Of a stretch of 64,000 bases of DNA, positions 48,597 to 61,000 are shown piece after piece. The DNA is from Caenorhabditis elegans (lineage: Eukaryota; Nematoda; Chromadorea; Rhabditida; Rhabditidae), in the NCBI RefSeq assembly GCF_000002985.6, contig NC_003284.9:3534001-3598000 (forward strand), given 5' to 3'. The notes beneath the pieces were generated by a model. That model had not been told where the DNA came from, did no database searches, and saw only the letters and a list, made by a program, of their open reading frames with translations. The stretch's first letter is position 1. Each line of letters starts with the position of its first letter. A program made the position numbers and the translations under genes.

Positions 48597-50335
48597 GCAA
48601 CGCGGAAAATTAGTTTAAATTAAAGATTTTCGCCATTTTAGGACATTTTTAGGAAAGATTGAACAGCCATAAAAATTTTTCAAGTTTTTTTTGAGAAGTT
48701 TCATTGCAAAATTGTTTCATTTAAGCAAACTTTGGGTCTATACGTTCGAAAACCCTAATCCTCCTACAAACTTGTACTCTACGTACTTTTCCAACATTTT
48801 CAGATTTGTTTCAACCGGAAAGTTCTTTCTTTTTTCAGTGGAAAAAACCAAAAAGGAAAACAATCTGGTGTCATTTGCTTTAGTTATTGTTCTCTTGTTA
48901 TAACATGGCTTTGTGTACTAATTGGTACAATAATTGAAGGTTGTAGATTCAAGATTAAATATTCAAAAAGTGTTGTGCTGAAATACTGAATTCACAAATT
49001 TATTTTTAAGACACAAAAATTTTCAGATATAATAAAACGTCCTGAAAAAAATTTCACGGAAAATAGTTAAAAGAAGAGTGTTTATTTGAACACATTTGGG
49101 TCTATACGTTCAAAATACAGTTACATCTTCTTCAATTATTCAATTATCTAAATTTGTACTTTTATTTGAAACATTATATTGCCATTTTTAAATAAAATGA
49201 ACGGAAAACCTAATGGAAAATATTTTTGAGGCAGGTGTACTACACGTTGCACACAAGTACCAAAAAAGTTAGATATCTGATTCTCTATCTTCTGTGTATC
49301 AATAATTGATGCTGCCAAACCCCTCCAAAATCCTGAAATTGACCAAAAGTATATGCAAAAAATGTTGTCTAAAATTTTGCCAATCAGCTTTAAATGTCAA
49401 CCAGTGGACTTGGTGAATCAGTCCTGCAAATTTGCAAAATGTACCCGTCACAATTGAAGTTAATCTCTATTACAATGGGATATTGTTTACCGAAAAGTTT
49501 TAATACTCGTCGATGACGCTTGTATCCAAATAGCACGCAAGCCGGTACAGTAGGAACGAACAATGATATCCCTTGGGTGCGCTGATAACTCTTCTCATTT
49601 CCTGCTCATTGATACGAATGTTGATTAGGTTACATTCATGGGTGCTGCTGGTGTCGTCACAGGATTAGCAACGCACGTGTGTTTTCTGTTACGTTGTCAA
49701 TCAAACTTTAGTTCGTTAAAAGAAGGGAGGAAGCCCCGTTTTGCAAGTGTCTTCAGCCAATGCCAACAGGATTTACTTTCGTCGGCAATGGCTATTTTGA
49801 GTGTTCCGGAGACGCAAATAGCGTGTGAAAAAAAATTTTTTTTTTGATGACACACTTGGTGCGACATGGCTTTTAAACTGAGCTGGGTTTGCTTAGAAAA
49901 GTGTGGGAGGATTTGGATTTGAGTCGAAATAAGAATGGCTCAAAGAAGCCGTTTTAGTCGTCAAACTAATGTTGAGTTGCAACTATCAAAAAATTGAACT
50001 CTCTAAAAGACGTAATACTAAATTTGTTTTTAGTCTCGGTAAATGTCACTACTAAAAGTTATAGTTTTGTCTGTCGCAAATCCCACAATTTTATAGAACA
50101 AAATGAATGAAAAGGAAAACACCTCCCAAGATCCGATAGATTTTTGATTTTAGGTTTTTCCTGCAATGATTGTTTTCCCAAAGAAAAAAAAACAAAGTTC
50201 TCGAAGCAACTCATCATCTCTCGTTACAACACCGAATCTGACTCCAATGTTTTCGTTTTTGTAGACAGCCACAGAGAGCCAATTATGCTATCTAAAAATA
50301 GTGACCTCGCGTTCAGATTGCACATCAAAATAGGA

Positions 50336-50355
50336 CCCCCCCCCCCCCCCCCCCC
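50336..50355. repeat. Poly-C tract (20 C)
   Basis: Twenty uninterrupted C on the plus strand (G20 on the minus strand). In C. elegans, G tracts of about this length are known to be unstable without the DOG-1/FANCJ helicase. Confidence 0.92.
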
Positions 50356-51956
50356 GAGAATGAAACGAACCTCTTTTTAAAATGACGTTCATTTAGCAAA
50401 ACAAAAAAAGGCAGCAGTTAATTATGTCAATTCGTGCACCGACCCTGATTTTATTGGTCCCACGCATCAATGACAGGGCGAGAGTGACTGACGTCAAAAA
50501 TGTCATATATATGGTGACTGAGATAAGTCGTAGGTCATTCGTATAAAATAGAAAAAAGTAACGGCCGGGATCATATGTTTTCTCTAAAAGGTTTTTGGGC
50601 TGACGAATATGTATAGTGGGTTCTGGGGATTCATAAAGATACGATGAGTGGGACGAGAGATGGGTTAACTCAATTTAAAGTCTATTGGGTTTGCTTTACG
50701 ATTGTATTTTGTATTTTGGAGAGCTTGCACGTAAGCCAACAATTTTTTAGTTTGCAAGAACGGAAAATTCCAATTTTCGGTAGAAAACAATGCTATGTTT
50801 TGGTGGATTTTAATTTAAAATTTAAAATTCTAAAACTTGACGTTTGATATTTGAAGTCTTAATTCTATTTTTGGTGGTTCTTACAATACATGCAATTCTA
50901 GGAATCATTCTTCAGTGACCCTATCCGTCTAGAAAAAGATAATATAAACTCAACTACTCTCATTCCTTTTTTTGGGCAATGTTCAAAAAGAGGGAGCCGG
51001 CAAAAGAGATAGACGGATCGAAATGTTTTGGTCCGAATAACAAGTTTAATTGCCTGGAGAAATGGCGTCATGCAAAAAAAAAAGTCCCGCAGTAAAGTTT
51101 TAATGAGTGCAAAAAAAATGGCGCTTTATTCACAAAGTGACACCATATAGACATCAACATCACACCCACATAAATGGGGGTGAATTCCGAGTTGACCTGA
51201 AACCCGAGAGCATCCGTTTTCATTGTTGATTTTGTGGTGCTCCTCTGCAAATGAAAAATGTGGTCTCATCACAAGTCTGGAGATGTGTGGGGGAGGATTT
51301 CAATTTTGCTTTGTGTTCGGTTTTTGCATTTTTTTTGCACGCTTTGACTGCGGAATACGAGCAACATTTTGAAACGAGAAAGAGTGAGCGAAAAGTGGGA
51401 AATAATAGGTGACATGATGGATGATTCTGAAAACGACAACAAAGCTTCGTGCATATGGAATGAACGGCTATTCGTTTCCTGCTTGAAATTTTCTCACTTC
51501 TTGTTTCATTAACTTTTTTTTAAAGTCAGGTTCGGATAATAAAGCGATGGCAAACTTGAAAATTCCACAAAAAACTTCTGCTCAGAACTTTAACTAAATG
51601 CTCTTTCAACCATTGCTTGTTTTCCATTCAAAAATATGAATCCGAGTGCAGAGAATTTTGCAAATGGCATTGCTCTACCTTCAAACCTCAAAACAAAACT
51701 TTCCAACTAATAATTATTCACAATCTGCGAAAGGACATGTTCCTTTAAACATATATCTTTGCTTATTAGCTTCTAAAGCGACGAGAGACCACTTTGAATG
51801 AGGAGAGCGGCCCCCGCGCGAGAAAGTCCTGGCCACTGAAGAGACACAGAGGAGGGAGCAAGACGAGCTGAACAGGGCGGGGCCGACCCGAATTCGGACC
51901 CGCCCCAATCAGTTGCTTCTTCATCTCACCATCAGTTTATTCAGTTTCTCCCCACA

Positions 51957-52592
51957 ATGCTAACGGCTCAACCCCGAAAGTCTATTATTGAACTTGCTGA
52001 AGACTCCGGTCTATTTGATATTAACGCATCCGACCTTGTATTCGAAGCATCTGCCAACGGCATTTGCTACTACGATTTTGTGCTCAGCTGCCGACGATGC
52101 CCAGCGTCCGAAGGTAGTGGAAAAATGCTATACCTTGCGAAATTCGACGATAGCGTCAACCTTGAAGTATTCGAAACTGTACATATTCCACAAGAACTAT
52201 TCGAAGATGGCCTCCCTCAACATGACCTCGGACTAATGACTCTCGGAATCCTTATCTGGAAGCACGTTATCGCAAAGTCCAGAGTTCTATGCCTTGTCCG
52301 AAATATGGATGGTGACAATACCCAACCACTGGAGGCTTTGAAACGTGCAACCTACAAATTCTCTGTCAGCCATCACGTACAGACGATGGTCCCGCGTCGT
52401 TCTTCAGTATCGTCCGGCTCTTCGTTCGGCAGCAATCACTCTTATTACTCCGAAGGAATGCGAATGCGAATCCTGCTTTGCCAGTCAAGAAACCAGGTAG
52501 ATAATATTCCAGCGCAAGCTATTCGTGAAACTAAAGCCCTTCTTAATCCATCCAGTAACCCTATTTTGTGTTTATGCTTCCCAATTGTGTGA
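51957..52592 (+). CDS. Unrecognised 211-aa protein, single exon
   Basis: One open frame from ATG (51957) to TGA (52590-52592). The first 180 residues have clear coding character: MLTAQPRKSIIELAEDSGLF, several Cys (CYYDFVLSCRRCP), alternating hydrophobic and acidic segments, then a Ser-rich stretch (PRRSSVSSGSSFGSNHS) and a short basic end. There is no signal peptide or membrane segment, so it is probably intracellular. I do not recognise a domain. A weak GTAGAT donor at 52497 would permit splicing after codon 180, but no good downstream exon was found and an AATAAA follows at 52848, so the unspliced form is preferred. The region before the ATG is less AT-rich, as expected for a promoter or 5' UTR. 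Confidence 0.75.
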   Translation: MLTAQPRKSIIELAEDSGLFDINASDLVFEASANGICYYDFVLSCRRCPASEGSGKMLYLAKFDDSVNLEVFETVHIPQELFEDGLPQHDLGLMTLGILIWKHVIAKSRVLCLVRNMDGDNTQPLEALKRATYKFSVSHHVQTMVPRRSSVSSGSSFGSNHSYYSEGMRMRILLCQSRNQVDNIPAQAIRETKALLNPSSNPILCLCFPIV

Positions 52593-52847
52593 TATGTTCC
52601 CTCAATTTGTACTTACATTAACGTTTCTTGTTAGTTGCCAGTTTGTCAGTTGTATTTCTCATTACGATCATTCCCACGTTTTACCGGTTTTATGCTCCCT
52701 TCTTGTAAAAACTTCAAATTCCGTGATCTCTGCTGGTTTTTTTTGTACGAAATTCTTCCTATGAATCTCTCCCTTTCTATCATAGTTTCTACTCGTTTTC
52801 TTGTTGTATCAGTTTCTATGGAACATTCACATTTGGGTCGTTCATTA

Positions 52848-52853
52848 AATAAA
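52848..52853 (+). terminator. Poly(A) signal of the 211-aa gene
   Basis: AATAAA 256 bases after the stop codon, on the same strand. Confidence 0.6.
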
Positions 52854-52859
52854 TTTTCT

Positions 52860-54890
52860 GTAATTTAAAAATCCATGTTTGTTTTTGTTTATTTTCTTTT
52901 CAGTTTTCCAGAATTTCAGATCAAATTCACAAAGTTATGATTTTTCCAGAATGCTCCAAAAATAGAAATTTTTATGAATTCTGTGCAACGAAAAAAAAAA
53001 GAAAAAAAGGAAAAAGAAAAAGCAAAAGCGAGAAAAAATTATGAAAAACATGACGGCAGATGCAGTTGTTCCTGTTACTTTATACGAGGTGTTTTTTCAG
53101 AAGAAAAAATTGGAGATCGAATTAGAACTTGTTTAGGATCGTTCAAATTATTTTGATATATTGAGCCCAGAGAGCCTGCTGATTTTAGAAACTTGTAAAC
53201 ATTCCATTTCTTTTTGATACTTTTGATTCATTAATATTATTGACACCAGAAACCTATTAATTCATAAAACAAAATATTTCAAATTCATTACCTAAAGTGT
53301 GTATATCTGGGTAGAAAATATCCAAAATCCGGATTACTGAATCCTTATTTTTTATTATCCTCCACTGTTAAAAAGAAGACTTTATTATTTTCATATGTGC
53401 TTATAAAAGAGCTTATAACCTGGAAATGTCATAGATGTGATCTTTACATTTTACCCATTCTCTTCTAGGGTATAAATACATAAAAGCTCAAACTAGTTTT
53501 ATTTTTAGGAGCGAGAAAAAAAAACGCGACACAAAAAGTAGTTGTAAAGAAAGATTGGTGGTTAGCACAGGAAATAGTATACCAAAAAAGATTTAGTTCA
53601 GTTTCGGTTTTTTTTTGAGTTCTCTCTTTCCGCTAACATCCGGCTCATCTAGGAATGTTCCAGAAAAAGGAGAAACCCTTTTGAAAGTTAACCAAATTTA
53701 GACTTTGGTCAAGTAAACAATTAGTTATGTCGCAATATCTCTGATGGACTTTTGATAGATTATGTTCCTTGAAAAACAGGTGATTTTCTTGTTTTTCATC
53801 CCATGTTGGCGACCTTGATTTATGAAATAAAATCGGTTGGAAGTTTCGAAAGAATTCAAAAAATTTCATCACTTTTGAAGAAAGTTCATCGAATGGTTGA
53901 AAACCAATCTTTATTCCAAGAAAATGTGTTCTCCACCTACACAATAAAAAAACACAAAACTCACGCATAATTGCAAAAATACAATGAGAATCGGGAGCGC
54001 GGCGATGAAGCATGAAATAATCGTGCTCCGCGCTTAATTCATATGACGTGTGTCAGAAAAATGAGGAAGTCGGGCACGATGACTTGAGTTTTCAGATTTC
54101 CGGTGCGGTTACTATTACTTTGAACATTGAGATGTGTTTTTAAGGTTTGAATATTTGTTAAATGTCACGAAAATCGTTTTATTCGTTTTGAGTAGTTGAG
54201 TATTTTATTTGCTATGTAGGCGCCAATACGCCTGCCCTGGCTGTCTTGCCGGCGATCTCCTAAGCTGCAACCCGCGCCTTCTGTATAGTGTAGCTCGGAA
54301 TCCAAAAAGTGTCGGGCGCTGCAAACAGCTGGCCTTTGATTTCACTCCAGAAAAGTGGCCACGGGGGCCCAGTGAGGCGCAGTAGGCGTCAGGCTATATT
54401 TTAAACCGCCCCTGCCTCCCATGGAAGCCCACACAATAGTACTTAATTTGACCTCGCATTTCGTTCAGCTTTGTTCCTTTCGCCTACATACTTGCTTTTT
54501 CAACTTTCTCTATTCTTTTCCAAGTTCAAATTTAGATTTAAACGTTTGAATGTGCTTTTAATAGAACGTATGCAGTGACGTAAGAATATGTAAGAACAAT
54601 ATCATTATTTTTTTAATACTTTGTAAAAATGTGCCAGACAGATCCGCTTTAAGAAAATTTTGACGCAGTTCTTTTTTTTCTCTTGAAAAAATTATTATGA
54701 AAATACAACCGACACCTGAAATAAGATACATCGAGGCTGAATGCTCAATAATTAGATTTTTTCAATACGAAATTTTGAAATTTTACAAGGTCTAAAAATA
54801 GATAAGTTCCATTTCTAATTAGTCAAGATTCGTAGAATTTCAGAAAAACAAAATAATCAGAAGACGAAATGTTTATTAATATTGTTTGTC
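52860..54890. other. Intergenic region with a GC-rich island
   Basis: No supported gene. A lysine-rich open frame at 52974-53156 is low-complexity A-rich DNA. A 122-codon minus frame (53645-54013) lacks support. The GC-rich block at 54216-54432 stands out and is listed separately. Confidence 0.45.
54216..54432. repeat. GC-rich island, probable dispersed repeat
   Basis: About 215 bases of GC-rich, high-complexity sequence embedded in AT-rich DNA. It contains several TAGGCG/ACGCCT words (TAGGCGCCAATACGCCT at the left, CAGTAGGCGTCAGGC at the right) and ends with a TTTTAAACCGCCCCTGCCTCCC block. Such blocks are typical of dispersed repeats in this genome. No open frame or tRNA-like fold was seen. 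Confidence 0.5.
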
Positions 54891-54893
54891 AAT

Positions 54894-54899
54894 TTTATT
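54894..54899 (-). terminator. Poly(A) signal of the 870-aa secreted protein gene
   Basis: AATAAA on the minus strand about 143 bases beyond the stop codon at 55042-55044. A second overlapping option lies near 54872. Confidence 0.5.
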
Positions 54900-55041
54900 G
54901 ACCTAGAACACAAAAAAAAATCGTATTTTGAGTGTTCGAAAACCCATTTTCAAGGTTAGTATTATTACAGGGGGACTTGAGAGATGAAGGAAGTTAAGCT
55001 TATTAAATTTATTATTATTATTAATTTGCGTGAAATGTTTC

Positions 55042-58000
55042 TTATCCAACTCGGTGAACAGGACAGCAAATTCTGTAAAGACTGTCGTGTGATGGGAAAC
55101 AATCCGCATTTTCTGGACAGCGACTTGGTGTCCAAATGTCTTGATCGAGTCCACATGCAATCACCATATTAGATTGATCTCTGATGGCGGATTCTTTTGA
55201 ACAGAACCGAAGGACTGTAAATGACACATGTTTTCAGACAGAATAAATTTTTTGTAAGACGATTTTCCCAGATTTTCACACAGCTGGTCATAAGTATCTA
55301 AATTATAACAGACTTTCTAGATAATCTTATTTTCTACCGGATTTGTATTATTAATATTAGTCACTACAATATAATCTGGATATCCTATGAATATATGTAT
55401 ATTGATAATCAAAGTATAACAATTGTTTCGATCAAAGGAAGTATAACAATAGAAATCTGTGTTATTATTGGAAGTAGACAGACGACAGCAAATCCGTTTT
55501 TTTTTCATTTCCTATTTTAAGCTTGACTATACGAAAAGAAATGCAAAGAGGATTAGATGTGGAAAAATAACTATGTTTAAGCAACTGAAAGGATCAAAAA
55601 TAAAATCAGGTGGTTGTTATCCGGATGAACTATTATTTTTTTGGGTAAGTAAAATTCAACTCACTTGACTCTTTTTTAGCCGGGCGTGGTCTAGGTGTGT
55701 GATAGAAGTTGTTCGGATCGTAGGCAGTGGTGGTTGGACGGGTGGCACGAGTTGGGAATGTTACGGGGATCTGGAAGTTGTCAAGTATGAGAATAATATT
55801 GAATAGATATGCCAGAACTTTAAAATCTAAAGACGGAGTATGTACCTGTTTTCGTGGCGCTAAAATGTACTTGTAACAAGGTTTCAATATCTTTTGAAAT
55901 TTTTTTTTTGGAATCAAAAAGTGGTCGAGCAAAAATCGTTTTTGTACTTGCTCATTCTAATAGTTCAAAGCTGTAGCAATGCTCGATATTACTCAAAAAG
56001 ACCACATTTATGGAATATTTCGAAATCTACCAAAACAAATGAAAATTTTGAAAAATCTGGGATTGTTCGGTTATTATGTATGATAATAAGTGCATTTATA
56101 CTGAATGACTTCGAAATTTGAAAGAAAAACGAAATAATGATTTAACTCAATAAAGATCAAGGTTTAATCCATTTCCGATAATTTTTGGATTTTTTTAAAA
56201 AGAAAATTCTAAAACACTTTAAAAAAATTTTCAGCACAAGAAAAAAAATTTCGTAAAGAAGTGTTTAGTCGACTTTCAAATTTTATATTTTTCAAAAAAA
56301 GTCTCTTGCCATTTTTTTGGGATGTTAAACAGTATATTTTTTCCACATTTTTCGCAACTCTTTAGCAGAATTTGGAATTTTTTCATACTTCCTATATGCT
56401 TTTGTTCAAAAATTCACTTTTTTGGAAGCTTATAGATATTTGCACAATTCTTGCTAATTTTAATGCTTAAATTCGATTTACACTGCCAGACGGAAATAAT
56501 GAATCCGCAAGTTCCGGTATGACGTCACTCCGATTTACCACTTTTCTTTATCTATTCATGCTTCATAAGTTCCGTGATTCGATGTGTGTGTGTTTTTTTA
56601 TTATTATGTTTCCTCTAAACTTGTGGTGGGATAGTCACACAAACGTGCTACGTCACGCACACCCTTATTAAAATTTTTGCTCGTGTGCTTGTTTACATAT
56701 TTTATTTTTATCCCAATTATCTTTACATAACAATTGGAATCTTTTTCTTGCACGTGCACGGATTCGCGTGGGGCAACCGGGATTAGCAATGACCACCAAC
56801 AGGCGAATGTTTCTCAATCTTGTATTAGAAAAAGAAAATGAGATGAGGAAAAAATGAGGAAAATGTAGATGCGGGGGTTTCAGAATGAAAAACGAGATTA
56901 GGCTATCTTTCAGTTTCTAAGAGGATAATCCTAATGCACATCTCACCTTATTGTCAATCTCAATCTCGGAATCCGACACCTCTTCGATTTCTTCTTTGCT
57001 CTCTTCTTCATCAAGTTCAGGATTGGACATTTTGCTCAAATGCTGGTTCTGATTCGCATTATCTTCTTCTCGAGAATCTGAAAATGGAGATGTTTGAGAC
57101 TGGAATTAGAATTGGAACGAACTTTCACTGGCAGATGAACTAAATCCGTCCAGATTCGTCATTGAGATTGGTTCCATCATGTCGAGTGCTGAAAATGACA
57201 TATATTTTTGAAACCAAAGTGGATGAAACATTATAAAATAGGAAATTGTATACCAATTGGAAGACCATTTCGTGGGATATGGGTTTTCACTGCATCCTTT
57301 CTTGGGAGAGATACTTTGTCGGCAAATTGAGCTTCCGCAAAACTGTTTCGAACGGGAGCACGGCGAATGTCTCCACGGCGAGCACTCAACTAAAAACAAA
57401 TCAGTTGCATGGGGAATCTTTGCATTTCAAAAAGTTGGAGACATAGAAAACTTTTTACAATTTTTAAAATGATTGAGAGTGGGCTAATAATTCAGTAGAC
57501 TCATGGAATTTGTTTTTTGAAAATTTTTTAAATTTTCAGATCCTTGGGTAATACAACTTTCAGATTTTATTTTAAAAAAAAACTTCCTGAATGTGAACCT
57601 ACTAAAAAGTACACAAGAACCTTAAAAGTTACCAAAAACGAGTTGCATACTTGCAGGTCTTGAAAAACTTGAAATTAGTATATTAAAAATATACTTAAAC
57701 AATTTCAGATCGAAATTTGAAAGTAAAATATTCCAGCTGAAGTTGTGCCACTTAGTGAGTAATTATGAATTGAAAAAAATATTATTTGGAAGTCTAGTTG
57801 TGAATTTAGAACATTTTCTCGTAAAAATACATACTTAATAACTTTTATAAAAAGTATAACTTTTTTTCTGAATTTTCAAATTTTTCAGTTACTGTTTTGG
57901 TATAGTACTAACTTTCAGGGACAGTGGATTTTTTAGAAATATCGATTAATCTTGCAGTTAAACTGCTTCGTGCTAAATCACGAATACACTATGAGAATAC

Positions 58001-61000
58001 GAAACTAAAAAAAAACTTTGAAGATATTTTTTCGGTCGACTGCTAGAATTAAGTTTAGCGAACAATTTCTAAACTGGCGATAACTTGGAAAAAAGCTATA
58101 ACACTACAAACTATAATTTACGTTGTCTCTTTTGACTCTTCTCATGAAACTGTGATTAACCTTGTTGATAACATCCTCCAATTCCTCATCTTCCTGAAAC
58201 TCGATTCTTGGGCTATCTTCGACCACTTTCTGCTTCTGAGATGGAGCAGGTTGCTAAAATTTGTGAATTCAATCAATTTTCAAAACATTTTCTCACTTTA
58301 GTGGTAGTTTTGAGCTCTTCCAACTCCTCATTAACTGGATCATCAAATGGCGAAAGTTGGGTCTCTTCGTCAATGTATCTGGCATTATCCTGCTGGTTCA
58401 CACGAGTCTCGGCAACTCTCCGAGTCACCGGAAGGTCGCGACGGGCTGATGGAGTGGTTGTCCTTCCGCGGAAACGGCGTGGTCTAAAATCAAAAGAAGA
58501 TGATCAATGGTGAAGTCCTTGGAAAACGGGGGAAAATTGATTCGAGACTGAAACATGTGATTTATGATTTACAAGAGTGGTAGGGAGCAGATCATTATAA
58601 AAATCTTTGACTCTTGAAAGTGCAAAACGAAGTTGAAACAAATGATATATAATGCTGTTAAAAATGAATTAATACGTAATATACTACTAAATTTTCTACC
58701 TATTTAGCGCCAGTAGAAAATGTAAACATACGTTTGTGTGACTGCAACCTGGTTTCGTTGCGAAGGGCTTTCATACTGCTCCATTGAGTTAAAGAATGAG
58801 TTTGCAATTTTTCTAGTCGTTGGCTCTTCTGTAGTTGTGGTAGTTGTTGGGCGAGTTCTTCTTATTCTTGGAGTAGTTTTTGTAGATTCTTCTGTAGTGG
58901 TTGTAGGCTCTTCTGTTGTAGTAGTTGGTCGTGTTCTATGAGCTCTAACAACTTTCTTGATAATCTTTTTCACAATCTGAAATTTTAGCATTATTAAATT
59001 ATCTGTATCGGTTTTTGATTCATCTATGAAGTTTTTTTTTTCATTCTTTTCATTCTTTTCATTTTGTTCTACCTTTTTTGGTGGCAACGTTGTCTCGAAA
59101 TGCATTTCAACGGATCCGTTAATTTCGGAGACGATCTTATCGTTGTCCTCGTCTTCATCGGAATCCCAGATATCCTGAACGCAGACAAATTTCTACAAAA
59201 TTCGCGGAAAAGGTGCAAAAACAAGTACGTCACAAATGTACACAACAGAACACACGTGAGAATTTATTATGGAAACCGAGTGCAATCACAAGTTATTAAA
59301 TTTGTATCACACGGCGTAAAAATGACTGTGAATAAGTAAAGCAGTGGGAAATATTCAACCAAAAGTGGAAAACAATGTGAAAAAATGAAGCAACCGAAAA
59401 TCAGGGACGAAGTATAAGAAAAAAAATAGAAAAAAACACACATAAGAAACTTAATAAAACGGAGAAAACATTACTCAGAAAGTTCATCAAAGCTTACAAC
59501 ATGTGGCCGATGGGTCCTGATTGGAGAACGACGACGTCCCTCCGTGTTAACTGGCTGCAAATTTGAGAAATCTTCCCCATCGGCTGACTTTCTCAATGGC
59601 TGAAAACAGAATGCAATTTTTTTTTAATTTTTCATTCTGAAAATTACCAAAAGTTCCTTCGAAAATCTATGCTTTCCAGATGGTTGTGGGAATTGCTCAT
59701 TTTCAAAGTTCACATCATCCAAGTTTTGTGGTGGTCTTGCAGCTGGCGGACCAGCTTTTGGCGCCGAAACTGCCTCTGAAAAAGCTTGTTTTCCGAGCAG
59801 CTCCAGATAGATGCAATGACTCACCAATTGGCTTTTCATTTGCATTCTGCAAAAGTTTGTTCAGAGATTGCTGGAAAATTTGTGCAGCCTTCTGTTCTGA
59901 CTGAGCCGAGCCAATTTTTTTAACGATATCCTCGACGAGTTGTTGACTGAACACCGGGGTTTCCTGTGGGAATGTAGTTTCTTCGTCTGGAATTGGCTCA
60001 GTGACTGGAAGCTCTTGTTCGACAGGAAGCTCTTCGGTGGTTGAAGTGGTTGGAGGGATTGTGACAAGAGCAAGGGAGACCTGAAACAGATGTTAAATTT
60101 TAATTTGGAAACAAAATTGTTAGTTAATTAATTAATGTTATAGCTAATTTTTTTTAAAATACACTCACATCAGGGGTCAGCGCCGATTTTGCTAAATGTC
60201 CTATTGCGACATGTTGTTGTAACATTTTTTTTTGTAAGACATTGGAATCAAAATATCAAAAAACATTTGCTTAAAAGGAAATTGGATATGTTTAAATTTT
60301 AAACAATAAAATAATGATCAAAATAAAACTGAAACAAAGCTCTTTAATTTGAAAAATCGAAAATCGGCAATTTAAAAATTTCTGACCATTTTTGGCCATT
60401 CATTTCAAATTTAGATTGAAACAAATTATTTTGCAACACATCAAGTGATTTGTTATCTGTTGCCATATTTTTTCAAGAAAAATGTTAGAACAAAATGGTC
60501 TAATTGGTAAAGAGACCTTTCATAATAAATGCCACTAAGTTGCTCAAAAAATGTTCAAAAAAGTTCTCAACGCTAATTTTGCGAAACTATTGTTAATATT
60601 TATTTTGATCTTGTTTTAACTAAAACCCCGTAATAAGAAATTGCTTTTTAAAAATTAAAACAAAAAGAGTGTGCAAGTTGCTATCAATCTGGGAACAATT
60701 TTCGAAAATGAGCTCAAGATATGTCGGCCGCTCTATTTACATGAGTGTGGTGAAAATTGTTAGTTGAATTTCTACTCCTAACGTTTACTGATTCCCCGTT
60801 TCTCAAACTTACCGTTGCAAGTCTACGAGTTGTCACTTGTGGAGCAACTGGCAGAGATTCCAGAGCACCTTCACTAATATCATCAGCATCGGATTTGATC
60901 TCAATTAGTGGTACTGCAGGTTGCTGAAACTCTACAACTGGTGCAGCTTCAACTCTTGATGGTGGATGCATTGGAACTCTTAATTTTGTTGGTGGGGCCT

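Larger units (their letters stand above)
44727..51956. other. Gene-poor region of about 7.2 kb
   Basis: No exon set with convincing coding character was found on either strand. An AATAAA at 45051-45056 is a candidate end for ckc-1. Features are simple: a TA run near 46080-46097, poly-C tracts at 46130, 47101 and 50336, an inverted repeat at 48534-48596, a repeated 17-mer at 48731 and 49095, and a less AT-rich stretch at 51780-51910 just before the next gene. Confidence 0.5.

Noticed and set aside
52974..53156. Lys/Glu-rich frame after the 211-aa gene
   Set aside because: Produced by an A-rich low-complexity run.
53645..54013. 122-codon minus-strand frame
   Set aside because: No acceptor at its start, no poly(A) signal placed well, and composition of chance AT-rich translation; kept out of the gene list but worth a transcript check.
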